The translations under genes and the position numbers were made by a program. Below are positions 1 through 8,165 of a stretch of DNA of 64,000 nt, in pieces. This stretch comes from Xanthomonas arboricola (lineage in GTDB: Bacteria; Pseudomonadota; Gammaproteobacteria; Xanthomonadales; Xanthomonadaceae). The stretch lies in the NCBI RefSeq assembly GCF_002940665.1, contig NZ_MIGY01000002.1, forward strand, positions 248,001 to 312,000, in the 5' to 3' direction. Under the pieces are notes generated by a model, which was not told the DNA's origin, searched no databases, and was given only the letters and a program-made list of their open reading frames with translations. Each line of letters opens with the position of its first letter. Position 1 is the first letter of the stretch.

Positions 1-576
1 ATGCCGGCCATCGGTGGTGAGCAGCGCCATGACATCGCCGACGGTGGCGGCGGCATTCCACTTGCGCAGCCGGTCGACCACGAAGCGCTGGATCGCGCGG
101 CGCACTGCGGCCTCGTCCAGCAGCTCCAGCGCCTGCAGCATCCAGCTGCGCGCCATCTGCGCGAGCATGCGGGCCTGTTCGGGTTTGGCCAGCCATTCGC
201 CCAGGCGGCTGGCCGGGTCGAACACACGCAGTTTTTCCATCAACGCATCCGGTGCGAGGAACTGGTCGCGTACGAAGACCGCCAGGCCATCGGCGAGGCG
301 GTCCTTGCCGCGTGGCAGGATGGCGGTATGCGGAATCGGCAGGCCCATCGGGCGGCGGAACAAGGCCACCACCGCGAACCAGTCGGCCAGTGCGCCGACG
401 GTGGCCGCTTCGCAGAAGGCCGAAACCCAGGCCCAGACGCCTTGTTCGCCCATCAGGTGACTGACGACGAAGCCGGCGAACATGGCCAGCAACAGGGCCA
501 CCGCCAACAGCTTCATGCGCTGCAGCTGGGCACGACGGGGATCGACGGGACGGGGAGTGCTGACGCTTGGTTCCAT
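1..576 (-). CDS. DUF445 family membrane protein, partial (C-terminus outside window)
   Basis: The minus strand carries an open frame of 192 codons from an ATG at 576 to the window edge; the stop lies outside. The N-terminus is basic and is followed by a hydrophobic segment (about residues 23-43, LLAVALLLAMFAGFVV) and a second one around residues 50-72 that includes FCEAATVGALADWFAVVALFRRP, the typical start of the DUF445/YjiN family. The motif GLPIPHTAILPRGKDRL follows, also typical of the family. Such proteins are inner-membrane proteins of unknown function with a long amphipathic C-terminal part, of which only the beginning is seen here. The family call is confident; the role is unknown. 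Confidence 0.85.
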   Translation of the reverse strand, partial: MEPSVSTPRPVDPRRAQLQRMKLLAVALLLAMFAGFVVSHLMGEQGVWAWVSAFCEAATVGALADWFAVVALFRRPMGLPIPHTAILPRGKDRLADGLAVFVRDQFLAPDALMEKLRVFDPASRLGEWLAKPEQARMLAQMARSWMLQALELLDEAAVRRAIQRFVVDRLRKWNAAATVGDVMALLTTDGRH

Positions 577-634
577 CTGCGCAGTGTACCCAGTCACCGG
601 ATCAGGGCATGTCCACGGCGGGCGTGATGGCCCG

Positions 635-819
635 GTAGCAGCGCGCCTGAGCGCGACGGGGTTACCGGGACAGCCGCGTCGCGCCCGGGTGCACTCCTAC
701 GAGCGGTTGCAGCGATCGCGGTTGCCGTTGGCGATAGCGGCCGGTCAATTCTGTTAGGAGCGCGCCTGAGCGCGACGGCGTTACCGGGACAGCCAGGTCG
801 CGCCCGGGTACGCTCCTAC
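635..819. repeat. Pair of palindromic extragenic repeats
   Basis: Two copies of one element of about 65 bp lie in the same orientation at roughly 635-700 and 754-819. Both read GCGCGCCTGAGCGCGACG, then GTTACCGGGACAGCC, then GTCGCGCCCGGGT, then CTCCTAC. Copy 2 begins TTAGGAGCG and ends CGCTCCTAC, so each unit is an imperfect palindrome able to fold into a long hairpin. A shorter match to the right half is seen near 9890-9916. This is a REP-like element between a DUF445 gene and a ParB-like gene, whose 3' ends both point elsewhere. Confidence 0.7.
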
Positions 820-839
820 GGTGATGTACCGTCTGGCAC

Positions 840-1697
840 TCAGCCGCGCAGGCGCTCCAGCTGCGATTGCAGCGCGGTCACCTTGGCCTGCAGTGCGGCG
901 TTTTCGTTTTCCAGTTCGGTGACGCGGCGTTGCAGGGCTTTCACATCGCGGCGCTCGGCTTCGCCGCCTTCGGCCTGGTCGGGCTTGGGTTTACGCTTGG
1001 CGTCGCGCACGCGCCTGGCAGCCTGTTTGAGCTCGGCCTTGCCGGCCTGTGCGGCGGCGCGTTGCTCGTCCTCGGACAAGGTGGCCACGGCAGCGGCAGC
1101 GCTGATCGAAATCTCGCCGGCCTTGACGGCTTGCACCACTTCCGGGGCGGCCTGTTTGTGGATGCGCTCGATCATCACCACCTGGTTGTTGCTCAGGCGC
1201 GCCTCGCGCGCCAGCTCGGCGCGGCTGACCGGAGTGGAGATCTCTTCCCATGGCGGGCTGTCGCTGTCCACGGCGGCCTGCGCGGGGCCCTGGTCGATGC
1301 CGTTGGCCGCCTGGTCATCGTCGGCAAGCGCCGGCGCTTCGGTCGCGGCGTCGGCATCGCGCTGGCTGCGCTGGCGCGCAGCCAGGATCTCGCGCTTGCG
1401 CAGCGCCAGCACGCCACGCTGGAAGTCCGACACGCTGCGCCGGCCCAGGTGCTGCTCGATCATCCACAGGTGCACGTCCTGCATCGACTGGAAGCGCGGG
1501 TTCTGCACGGTCTGGAACGGCAGGTCGTGCTTCCGGCAGATGCCGTAGCGGTTGTGGCCATCCACCAGCACATCGCCCCACAGCACCAGCGCATCGCGGC
1601 AGCCCTCGGCCAGCAGGCTGCGTTCCAGTGCCTCGTGCTCGTCGGGCGTCAGCGGGTCGATGTAGGCCTGGAGTTCTTCTTTGACGACGATGTTCAT
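840..1697 (-). CDS. ParB-like nuclease-domain protein with C-terminal coiled coil
   Basis: A 285-residue protein. The N-terminal third resembles a ParB/sulfiredoxin-type fold: the segment ALVLWGDVLVDGHNRYGIC holds the GHNR motif of this superfamily. It is followed by a stretch about replication/partition-like proteins (HLGRRSVSDFQRG). The middle (about residues 105-150) is low-complexity and acidic. A helix-turn-helix-like segment (SRAELAREARLSNNQVVMIERI, about 160-180) comes next. The last 50 residues form a leucine-rich heptad coiled coil (VKALQRRVTELENENAALQ). Such proteins are often annotated as plasmid replication/partition related even when chromosomal. No parA is adjacent, so a role in chromosome segregation is not supported; a DNA-binding or regulatory role is more likely. 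Confidence 0.75.
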   Translation of the reverse strand: MNIVVKEELQAYIDPLTPDEHEALERSLLAEGCRDALVLWGDVLVDGHNRYGICRKHDLPFQTVQNPRFQSMQDVHLWMIEQHLGRRSVSDFQRGVLALRKREILAARQRSQRDADAATEAPALADDDQAANGIDQGPAQAAVDSDSPPWEEISTPVSRAELAREARLSNNQVVMIERIHKQAAPEVVQAVKAGEISISAAAAVATLSEDEQRAAAQAGKAELKQAARRVRDAKRKPKPDQAEGGEAERRDVKALQRRVTELENENAALQAKVTALQSQLERLRG

Positions 1698-1827
1698 GCG
1701 GCAACTGCGGGGAAGTGCGGGGCCGGCATTGTAGTGAGCCTGCTGCGGCTTTGCGCGCTTGACCGCGCTGCGCGCGGGCGTTACGCGCGGGCGCCTGTGC
1801 GCTCGTCGTCAGGCGGTGCTGCGCAGG

Positions 1828-2030
1828 ATCGTTCTGCGGCCCATACATGAAGGCATCGTGGATCGCATCGGCCACCAGCACCGCACCCATCGGCACCGTG
1901 CCACTGGTCAGCTTCTTGGCAGCGGTGATCAAATCGGGCGGTTGGCGGTGAACGGCATCCAGAACGCGTCCAGTTGCGTAGGTGCCTGCAGCGCGTACGC
2001 GGCATCGTGAGGTGGGGGTCGTGCATGGCG
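1828..2030 (-). pseudogene. Remnant of omega-amino acid:pyruvate aminotransferase
   Basis: Two pieces of one class III PLP aminotransferase are read on the minus strand in different frames. The upstream piece (about 2030-1929) gives LQAPTQLDAFWMPFTANR, the N-terminus of the beta-alanine/omega-amino acid:pyruvate transaminase family. Immediately after it, about 1945-1828 in another frame gives PDLITAAKKLTSGTVPMGAV and then ADAIHDAFMYGPQND, the region of the PLP-binding lysine in that family. The roughly 200 residues normally between the two are missing, and nothing recognisable follows. This looks like a gene reduced by an internal deletion and a 3' loss. It is not a fragment of the intact aminotransferase at 17469, whose sequence differs. 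Family recognition is from memory of conserved segments. Confidence 0.7.
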
Positions 2031-2151
2031 GACCTCGTCGCTGGGGATCATTCGACTGTACGGCCTCGGCGCGTCGGCCCTCGCCCCGGCGAAGTGCGAC
2101 GGCGACCACGATGTGCGGAGCTGCACATGCCGGTCGGCATGGACTAGTCAA

Positions 2152-2435
2152 TTAGTCGCAGCGTCGGCCGCTAAGCTCTCGAAACGCCTGGTGACGCATG
2201 CATTGACGGGTTTTTTCGACCGGCTGCGGGGCGCGCCAAAGCATTGCAAAGATTCAGCGATCGCCGATGATGCGCAGAGCAGTGCCAGGGACGCCTGGTA
2301 GCCGCTGCTGCCCTTATCGCAACACGTCGATCGATCGCAGCCATCAATCGTAGTCGGGACCATGGAGCCTGCTGCGCACAGTCGTCTTGTCAGGCGCGCC
2401 GGACACACTTCTTCATACTTCTTTGGGGAACGGGA
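2152..2435. other. Intergenic leader before the OFA transporter
   Basis: About 280 bases without a supportable gene. It contains the palindrome-like GACTAGTC near 2142-2150 and an oligo-T run near 2211-2217. A purine-rich ribosome-binding stretch (GGGGAACGGGA) lies directly before the transporter ATG. I could not assign a promoter with confidence. Confidence 0.4.
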
Positions 2436-4115
2436 ATGACACAAGAGTCCACCGTGGCGAGCGCCAACGGCGCAGACGCCGGCCTGCTGTCCAAGGAGCG
2501 CATCGTTGCGCGTCCGGGCTTCAATCGTTGGTTGGTACCGCCGGCGGCACTGGCGATCCACCTGTGTATCGGCATGGCCTACGGCTTCAGCGTGTTCTGG
2601 TTGCCGCTGTCCAAGGCGCTGGGCATCACCGAAGCGATCGCCTGCCCGGCCGACATGGGCCTGTTCGCGCGCATGGTCGCCACCACCTGCGACTGGAAGA
2701 TCAGCGAGCTGCAGTGGATGTACACGCTGTTCTTCGTGCTGCTGGGCTGCTCGGCGGCGATCTGGGGCGGTTGGCTGGAACGCGCCGGCCCGCGCAAGGC
2801 CGGTGTGGTCTCGGCGCTGTGCTGGTGCGGTGGGCTGGTGATTTCGGCGGCCGGCATCCACTTCCACCAGATCTGGATGCTGTGGCTGGGCTCGGGCGTG
2901 ATCGGCGGCATCGGTCTGGGCCTGGGCTACATCTCGCCGGTGTCGACGCTGATCAAGTGGTTCCCGGACCGTCGCGGCATGGCGACCGGCATGGCGATCA
3001 TGGGCTTCGGTGGCGGCGCGATGATCGGCAGCCCCCTGGCCGATGCGCTGATGCGCCACTTCGCCACGCCGACCTCGGTGGGCGTACTGGAAACCTTCCT
3101 GGTGATGGCGGCGCTGTACTTCGTCTTCATGATGGCCGGCGCGTTCGGCTACCGCGTGCCGCCGAGCGGCTGGGCGCCGGCCGGCTGGAGCGCGCCGGTG
3201 GCCAGCAACAACGCCATGATCACTGCCCATCACGTGCACGTGAGCAGGGTCTGGGGCATCCCGCAGTTCTGGCTGCTGTGGGGCGTGCTGTGCCTGAACG
3301 TGTCGGCCGGTATCGGCGTGATCGGCATGTCCTCGCCGATGCTGCAGGAAGTCTTCGGCGGCCGGTTGATCGGGGTGGAGGTCGGCTTCGGCAGCCTGAA
3401 TGCGGCGCAGCTGACCAGCATCGCGGCCATCGCGGCAGGTTTTACCGGCCTGCTCAGCCTGTTCAACATCGGCGGCCGCTTCTTCTGGGCCAGCATGTCC
3501 GACAGGCTCGGCCGCAAGAACACCTACACGCTGTTCTTCGTGCTGGGCATCTGCCTGTATGCAGCCGCGCCGTCGGCCGGCGGCGTGGGCGGAATCGCGT
3601 TGTTCGCCGGCATCTTCTGCATCATCGTGTCGATGTACGGCGGCGGTTTCGCCACCGTTCCGGCGTATCTGGCCGACCTGTTCGGCGCCCAGATGGTGGG
3701 CGCCATCCACGGCCGCCTGCTGACCGCCTGGGCCACCGCCGGCATTCTTGGTCCGGTGGTGGTGGGCTACATGCGTGAGTACCAGCTGGCTCAAGGCAGC
3801 CCGCCGTCACAGGTCTACAACACCACCATGTACATCCTCGCCGGCATGTTGGTGCTCGGTCTGATCTGCAACCTGTTGGTGCGTCCGGTGGCCGCGCGTC
3901 ACTTCATGACGCCCGACGAACTGGCGCGCGAGAAGCGGCTGGCGCACGAGAAGGCGGACCACGGCGGCAACGTGGTGCTGCCGCCGGAGCAGATGGAGCG
4001 TATCGGGCATGGCGGCAATCCGGCACTGGTCGCGCTGGCCTGGCTGGCGGTCGGTGTGCCGATGTGCTGGGGCATCTGGGTCACGCTGCAGAAAGCCTCC
4101 GTGTTGTTCCACTGA
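2436..4115 (+). CDS. OFA-family major facilitator transporter (oxalate/formate antiporter type)
   Basis: A 559-residue integral membrane protein. The N-terminal GFNRWLVPPAALAIHLCIGMAYGFSVFWLPL is characteristic of the oxalate:formate antiporter (OFA) family of MFS proteins. Later segments fit too: KWFPDRRGMATGMAIMGFGGGAMIG after the fourth helix and GRFFWASMSDRLGRKN in the central loop. It is longer than the usual 400-450 residues because of an insert after the first helices and a hydrophilic C-terminal part. The start follows a good ribosome-binding site. The gene lies 19 bases upstream of fdhD, and the fdhD/molybdoenzyme context suggests an organic acid such as formate or oxalate as substrate; this is inference, since many OFA members have other substrates. 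Confidence 0.85.
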   Translation: MTQESTVASANGADAGLLSKERIVARPGFNRWLVPPAALAIHLCIGMAYGFSVFWLPLSKALGITEAIACPADMGLFARMVATTCDWKISELQWMYTLFFVLLGCSAAIWGGWLERAGPRKAGVVSALCWCGGLVISAAGIHFHQIWMLWLGSGVIGGIGLGLGYISPVSTLIKWFPDRRGMATGMAIMGFGGGAMIGSPLADALMRHFATPTSVGVLETFLVMAALYFVFMMAGAFGYRVPPSGWAPAGWSAPVASNNAMITAHHVHVSRVWGIPQFWLLWGVLCLNVSAGIGVIGMSSPMLQEVFGGRLIGVEVGFGSLNAAQLTSIAAIAAGFTGLLSLFNIGGRFFWASMSDRLGRKNTYTLFFVLGICLYAAAPSAGGVGGIALFAGIFCIIVSMYGGGFATVPAYLADLFGAQMVGAIHGRLLTAWATAGILGPVVVGYMREYQLAQGSPPSQVYNTTMYILAGMLVLGLICNLLVRPVAARHFMTPDELAREKRLAHEKADHGGNVVLPPEQMERIGHGGNPALVALAWLAVGVPMCWGIWVTLQKASVLFH

Positions 4116-4134
4116 GTTATTCCACTGAGATGAG

Positions 4135-4980
4135 ATGACTACTCCGTCTTCCCGTTCCGTACGCCCGGGCAGCGTGGTGCGCACGGTGGTCCGCCACCGC
4201 GGCGGCCGCAACGCCACGGTGCAGGACTTGGTGGCGGCCGAAATGCCGGTGGCGTTCAACTACAACGGTGTGCCGTTCGCGGTGATGATGGCCACGCCGG
4301 AGGACCTGGAGGATTTCGCACTCGGGTTCTCGCTGAGCGAGGGCATCGTCGAGCATCCGCAGGACTTGCGCGTGGTGGCGGTGGAGACGTTTCTGGAAGG
4401 CGTCTGGTTGCAGATCGAGATCCCGCCCGACCGGGCCGCTGCACTGGACCGGCGGCGCCGCAATCTGGATGGCCGCAGCGGTTGCGGAGTGTGCGGCAAC
4501 GAGTCGATCGAGGCCGTGCTGCGTGTGCCGCCCTTGCTGCAGTCGTCGCTGCAGATCGATGTGGCGGCGTTGGCCCGCGCACTGGACGCGCTGCATGCAC
4601 AGCAGCCGATCGCCGCGCAGACCGGCGCGGTGCATGCCGCCGGCTGGGCCGACCCACAAGGTGTATTGCGCTATGTGCGCGAAGACGTGGGCCGGCATAA
4701 CGCGCTCGACAAGCTGATCGGCGCCCTGGCGCGCGCGCGCGTCGATGCATCGCGAGGGTTTGCAGTGGTGACCAGCCGCGCCAGTTACGAAATGGCCATG
4801 AAAGCCGCGCAGGCGCGGATTCCGCTGCTCGCAGCGATATCGGCACCGACCGCGCTGGCAATCAGCCTGGCCGATAGTACGGGACTGACCCTGATTGGGT
4901 TTGCCCGCGATCACGATTGTGTCGTTTACAGCCATCCGCAGCGCCTGGACCTGGGCGCCGTCGTGGGAGAGCCCGCATGA
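4135..4980 (+). CDS. fdhD: FdhD formate dehydrogenase accessory sulfurtransferase
   Basis: A 281-residue cytoplasmic protein. FdhD moves sulfur from the cysteine desulfurase to the molybdenum cofactor of formate dehydrogenase-type enzymes. The catalytic loop is visible as GCGVCGNESIE, with the cysteine pair C117-x-x-C120. Other family segments are EDLEDFALGFSLSEGI near residues 60-75 and REDVGRHNALDKLIG near 182-196. The length is normal. The stop overlaps the start of the next gene as ATGA, so it should be translationally coupled to the molybdoenzyme it presumably matures. Confidence 0.95.
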   Translation: MTTPSSRSVRPGSVVRTVVRHRGGRNATVQDLVAAEMPVAFNYNGVPFAVMMATPEDLEDFALGFSLSEGIVEHPQDLRVVAVETFLEGVWLQIEIPPDRAAALDRRRRNLDGRSGCGVCGNESIEAVLRVPPLLQSSLQIDVAALARALDALHAQQPIAAQTGAVHAAGWADPQGVLRYVREDVGRHNALDKLIGALARARVDASRGFAVVTSRASYEMAMKAAQARIPLLAAISAPTALAISLADSTGLTLIGFARDHDCVVYSHPQRLDLGAVVGEPA

Positions 4981-7325
4981 GCAAGAAGACCATCCAGCAA
5001 TACGACAACCCCGCCGGCGGCTGGGGCGCATTGCGCTCGGTCGCCAAGCACCTGATGGAACAGGACATCGCGGTGCAGGGCGCCAAGACCCTGCTGCATG
5101 CCAACCAGCCGGACGGTTTCGACTGCCCCGGCTGCGCCTGGCCCGACCGCGATCACACCTCCACCTTCGAGTTTTGCGAGAACGGCGCCAAAGCCGTCGC
5201 GGCCGAGTCCACTGCGCGCCGCGCCGGGGCGGAGCTGTTTGCCTCGCACAGCGTCAGCCTGCTGTCGCAGTACAGCGATTACTGGCTGGAAGGGCAGGGC
5301 CGTCTGACCCAGCCGATGCGTTACGACGCCGCCACCGATCATTATGTGCCGGTGAGCTGGGACGAGGCGTTTGCGCAGATCGCCGCGCACCTCAATGGGC
5401 TGGCGTCGCCGGACGAGGCGATCTTCTACACGTCCGGGCGCACTAGCAACGAAGCGGCGTTTCTGTATCAACTGTTCGTGCGCGAGTTCGGCACCAACAA
5501 CTTCCCCGACTGCTCCAACATGTGCCATGAGCCGTCCGGCATTGCGCTGCGTTCGCAGATCGGCGTAGGCAAGGGCACGGTGTCGCTGCACGATTTCGAA
5601 CTGGCCGATGCGATCTTCATCTTCGGTCAGAATCCGGGCACCAATCACCCACGCATGCTCGGCGAGTTGCGTCAGGCCTCCAAGCGCGGCGCGGCGATCG
5701 CGGTATTCAATCCGCTGCGCGAGCGCGGCCTGGAAAAGTTCGCCGATCCGCAGGACAAGCTGGAGATGCTGCACAACGGCTCCACCCGCATCGCCTCGGA
5801 TTATTTTCAGCTCAAGATCGGCGGCGATCTGGCCGCGGTCAAGGGCATCATCAAGCATGTGCTCGAGCGCGATGCACAGGCCCAGCGCGATGGCACGCCA
5901 CGCCTGCTGGATCTGGAATTCATCGACGCCCACACCGCCAACTCCGACGCCTTCGCTGCCGAGGTGCATGGCGAATCCTGGGACACCATTGTCGAAGAGT
6001 CCGGGCTGGACGAGGCGGCATTGCGCAAGGCCGGCGAACTCTATCTCAACGCCGGGCGCGTGATCGCCTGTTGGGGCATGGGCATCACCCAGCACAAGCA
6101 TTCGGTGGCCACCATCCACATGATCACCAACCTGCTGTTGCTGCGCGGCCATCTGGGCCGTCCCGGTGCGGGCGTGTGCCCGGTGCGCGGACACAGCAAC
6201 GTGCAGGGCGACCGTACGATGATGATCTACGAAAAACCGCCGGCCGCCTTCCTGGACAAGTTGCAGACGCTGTTCGGGTTTGCGCCGCCGCGCGAAGACG
6301 GTTTCGACACCGTCGGTGCGATCGAGGCGATGCTGGACGGGCGCGGCAAGGTGTTCTTTGCGATGGGCGGCAACTTTGCCGCCGCCACGCCGGATACGGA
6401 TGCCACGCATCGCGCGCTGCGCAATTGCCAATTGACCGTGCACGTCACCACTAAACTCAATCGCAGCCATCTGGTGCATGGGCGCGCTGCGCTGATCCTG
6501 CCGTGCCTGGGCCGTACCGAAATCGACATCCAGCACGCCGGCTCGCAAGGCGTGACGGTGGAAGATTCGATGAGCATGGTGCACCTGTCGGCCGGCATCA
6601 ACCCGCCGGCCTCGCCGGAGCTGCTGTCCGAACCGGCGATCGTGGCGCGCCTGGCCGAGGCGACGCTGGGTACGCGCAGTGCGATCCGCTGGCGTTGGCT
6701 GGTGGGCGATTACGACCGCATTCGCGACCTGATCGCTCAGGTGTTCCCCGATTTTGCCGACTTCAACCAGCGCGTGCGCGTGCCGGGCGGATTCCGCCTG
6801 TCCAACACCGCGCGCGATCGGCAATGGGTGACGCCCGAAAAGCGCGCGGTGTTCAAACCGCACGCGGTGCCGACCGACAACCCGATCCATCGCGCACGCC
6901 GCAGCCACGCCGGGCAGATGGTGTTTACGCTGGCCACCACACGCTCGCACGATCAATACAACACCACTATCTACGGGTTGGACGACCGCTATCGCGGCGT
7001 GTTCGGCGAGCGCCGGGTGCTCTTCATCAATGGTGCGGACATCGCCGCGTTGAACATGAAGCCTGGCGATTGGGTGGATCTGGAGAGTCTGTGCGAGGAC
7101 GGCGTGCATCGCCAGGCGCGCCGCTTCCTGCTGGTGGACTACAACATTCCGCGCGGCTGTCTGGCGGCGTATTACCCGGAAACCAATGCGTTGGTGCCGC
7201 TGTCCAGCTTTGCCGACGAAGCGCGTACGCCGACGTCCAAGTCGATTCCGGTAATCGTGCTGCCGCATCGCGCCGAAACCGCAGATGTGGCGCCGCGCGA
7301 CATCGGAGCAGTGCTTGTCCGCTGA
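4977..7325 (+). CDS. FdhF/YdeP-family molybdopterin oxidoreductase, alpha subunit
   Basis: A 782-residue molybdenum bis-guanine-dinucleotide enzyme of the FdhF/YdeP subfamily. The start is the ATG overlapping the fdhD stop. The N-terminal part has C50-x-x-C53 in DGFDCPGCAWPD, in place of the full four-cysteine cluster motif of classical FdhF. The segment NFPDCSNMCHEPSGIALR near residue 180 holds the cysteine at the position occupied by Cys or selenocysteine in formate dehydrogenases. FGQNPGTNHPRML and ACWGMGITQHKHS are cofactor-binding segments of the family. No signal peptide is present, so it is cytoplasmic. With FdhD beside it, a formate dehydrogenase-like activity is plausible. YdeP itself is linked to acid resistance with unknown substrate, so the reaction should be treated as unproven. 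Confidence 0.9.
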   Translation: MSKKTIQQYDNPAGGWGALRSVAKHLMEQDIAVQGAKTLLHANQPDGFDCPGCAWPDRDHTSTFEFCENGAKAVAAESTARRAGAELFASHSVSLLSQYSDYWLEGQGRLTQPMRYDAATDHYVPVSWDEAFAQIAAHLNGLASPDEAIFYTSGRTSNEAAFLYQLFVREFGTNNFPDCSNMCHEPSGIALRSQIGVGKGTVSLHDFELADAIFIFGQNPGTNHPRMLGELRQASKRGAAIAVFNPLRERGLEKFADPQDKLEMLHNGSTRIASDYFQLKIGGDLAAVKGIIKHVLERDAQAQRDGTPRLLDLEFIDAHTANSDAFAAEVHGESWDTIVEESGLDEAALRKAGELYLNAGRVIACWGMGITQHKHSVATIHMITNLLLLRGHLGRPGAGVCPVRGHSNVQGDRTMMIYEKPPAAFLDKLQTLFGFAPPREDGFDTVGAIEAMLDGRGKVFFAMGGNFAAATPDTDATHRALRNCQLTVHVTTKLNRSHLVHGRAALILPCLGRTEIDIQHAGSQGVTVEDSMSMVHLSAGINPPASPELLSEPAIVARLAEATLGTRSAIRWRWLVGDYDRIRDLIAQVFPDFADFNQRVRVPGGFRLSNTARDRQWVTPEKRAVFKPHAVPTDNPIHRARRSHAGQMVFTLATTRSHDQYNTTIYGLDDRYRGVFGERRVLFINGADIAALNMKPGDWVDLESLCEDGVHRQARRFLLVDYNIPRGCLAAYYPETNALVPLSSFADEARTPTSKSIPVIVLPHRAETADVAPRDIGAVLVR

Positions 7326-7593
7326 TCCGCAGCTCACCGCGTTGTTGCTTGACACGTTGGCCGATACGCCCGAAGGCGTGTCGCTGGCGCGCCTGTGCAA
7401 GCAACTGGGCGTGCGCATGAGTGTGCTGCTGCGCACCCTGGCGTGGCTGGGCAGTGCCAGTCTGGACGGTCAGCCTGGTCCGGGCTGGATCCGGGTGGAA
7501 GACCGCGGCGAGCGCCAACTCGCGGTGCTGACGGATGTCGGGCTGGCAGCACATGCGCAACATGCAATGACGCAAACGCCCCAAGGCGACTGA
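7315..7593 (+). CDS. Small protein, possible winged helix, coupled to the molybdoenzyme
   Basis: About 92 residues from a TTG at 7315, which has GGAG upstream at good spacing and overlaps the end of the previous gene by 11 bases. An in-frame ATG at 7285 is possible but would overlap more. The segment ADTPEGVSLARLCKQLGVRMSVLLRTLAWLGSA resembles a winged-helix DNA-binding fold, followed by a short beta part (PGWIRVEDRGERQLAVLT). It is the last gene of the transporter-fdhD-oxidoreductase run and could be a local regulator or a maturation factor. I do not recognise a named family. Confidence 0.65.
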   Translation: MSADPQLTALLLDTLADTPEGVSLARLCKQLGVRMSVLLRTLAWLGSASLDGQPGPGWIRVEDRGERQLAVLTDVGLAAHAQHAMTQTPQGD

Positions 7594-7631
7594 GCAACTT
7601 GCTGGTTCTTCCCGGCTGCTTCACTCCCACC

Positions 7632-7865
7632 GGAAGCTGGTCGGACGCACCGTGATCCGAACGACACGCGCCATGCGCTACTCGCAACCACATACACCGA
7701 CGATCTCGATGGCTCCTTGCCCGCCCACCGTCGCGGGGCTCTTACGCGGCATGGATGCCGCGTAAGAGCCTACAAGGACGTACTTGCGGCGTGTCCTGCG
7801 ATGGTGGGCGGGCGAGGGCCCCGCAGCAGAGTCGCAGACCTGACGCTCTGCAAGCGATCTATCAG
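7632..7865. repeat. Long direct repeat, copy 1, with 16-bp perfect hairpin
   Basis: A segment of about 230 bases that recurs at 8166-8397 with roughly 80 percent identity by eye. Its core is a perfect 16-bp inverted repeat, GGCTCTTACGCGGCAT at 7737-7752 and its reverse complement at 7755-7770, separated by two bases. An outer arm, CCCGCCCACCGTCGC at 7720-7734, pairs with 7798-7812 with one G-T mismatch. The RNA or single strand would fold into a long cruciform. No coding potential is supported; open frames here are by-products of the palindromes. Confidence 0.75.
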
Positions 7866-7950
7866 CCACTCCAAGACCCGCCGAGCTCTTGATCGTGGCG
7901 CCGTTATGGAGGCAGTCAAACGCTTGAGTCAAAAGCCTGGTTGGTTGGGC

Positions 7951-8056
7951 GTGCGGTGTCCTCACCGCTTGCGGGACACGCCGTGAATCCGTCCGTGGAG
8001 GCTCCTTGGCGGCATCCATGCCGCCAAGGGTCCCGCAACCGGCAAGGACACCGCAC
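7951..8056. repeat. MITE-like element with 12-bp terminal inverted repeats
   Basis: The 106-bp element begins GTGCGGTGTCCT (7951-7962) and ends AGGACACCGCAC (8045-8056), a perfect inverted repeat. An inner arm (TTGCGGGAC and GTCCCGCAA) and a central perfect 12-bp hairpin (CCTTGGCGGCAT at 8004-8015 with 8018-8029) are nested inside. The loop of two bases and the GCAT-x-x-ATGC centre match the design of the flanking repeats, so all three probably belong to one family. No flanking target duplication was evident to me. Confidence 0.65.
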
Positions 8057-8165
8057 CAGAGAGTTGGCCGGCTGTTCTCCTCAAAGCTTATTTCTCGGCT
8101 TGCGGTGGGAAGATGAGACGTTTGTAGGTCGCGTGTTGAAAGCCTGCCTGTTGCTCGGCCTGCAT

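Noticed and set aside
1315-2151. Long minus-strand open frame covering the ParB-like gene start and the gap before it
   Set aside because: Only the segment 1828-1945 resembles a protein family (aminotransferase); the rest is an antisense by-product of the ParB-like gene in high-GC DNA.
2148-3794. 548-residue minus-strand open frame opposite the OFA transporter
   Set aside because: His/Arg/Gln-rich composition typical of antisense frames in GC-rich genes; no domain, no start signal, and the plus strand has a clear transporter.
4926-7436. 836-residue minus-strand open frame opposite the molybdoenzyme
   Set aside because: Antisense shadow of a well-supported gene with conserved motifs on the plus strand.
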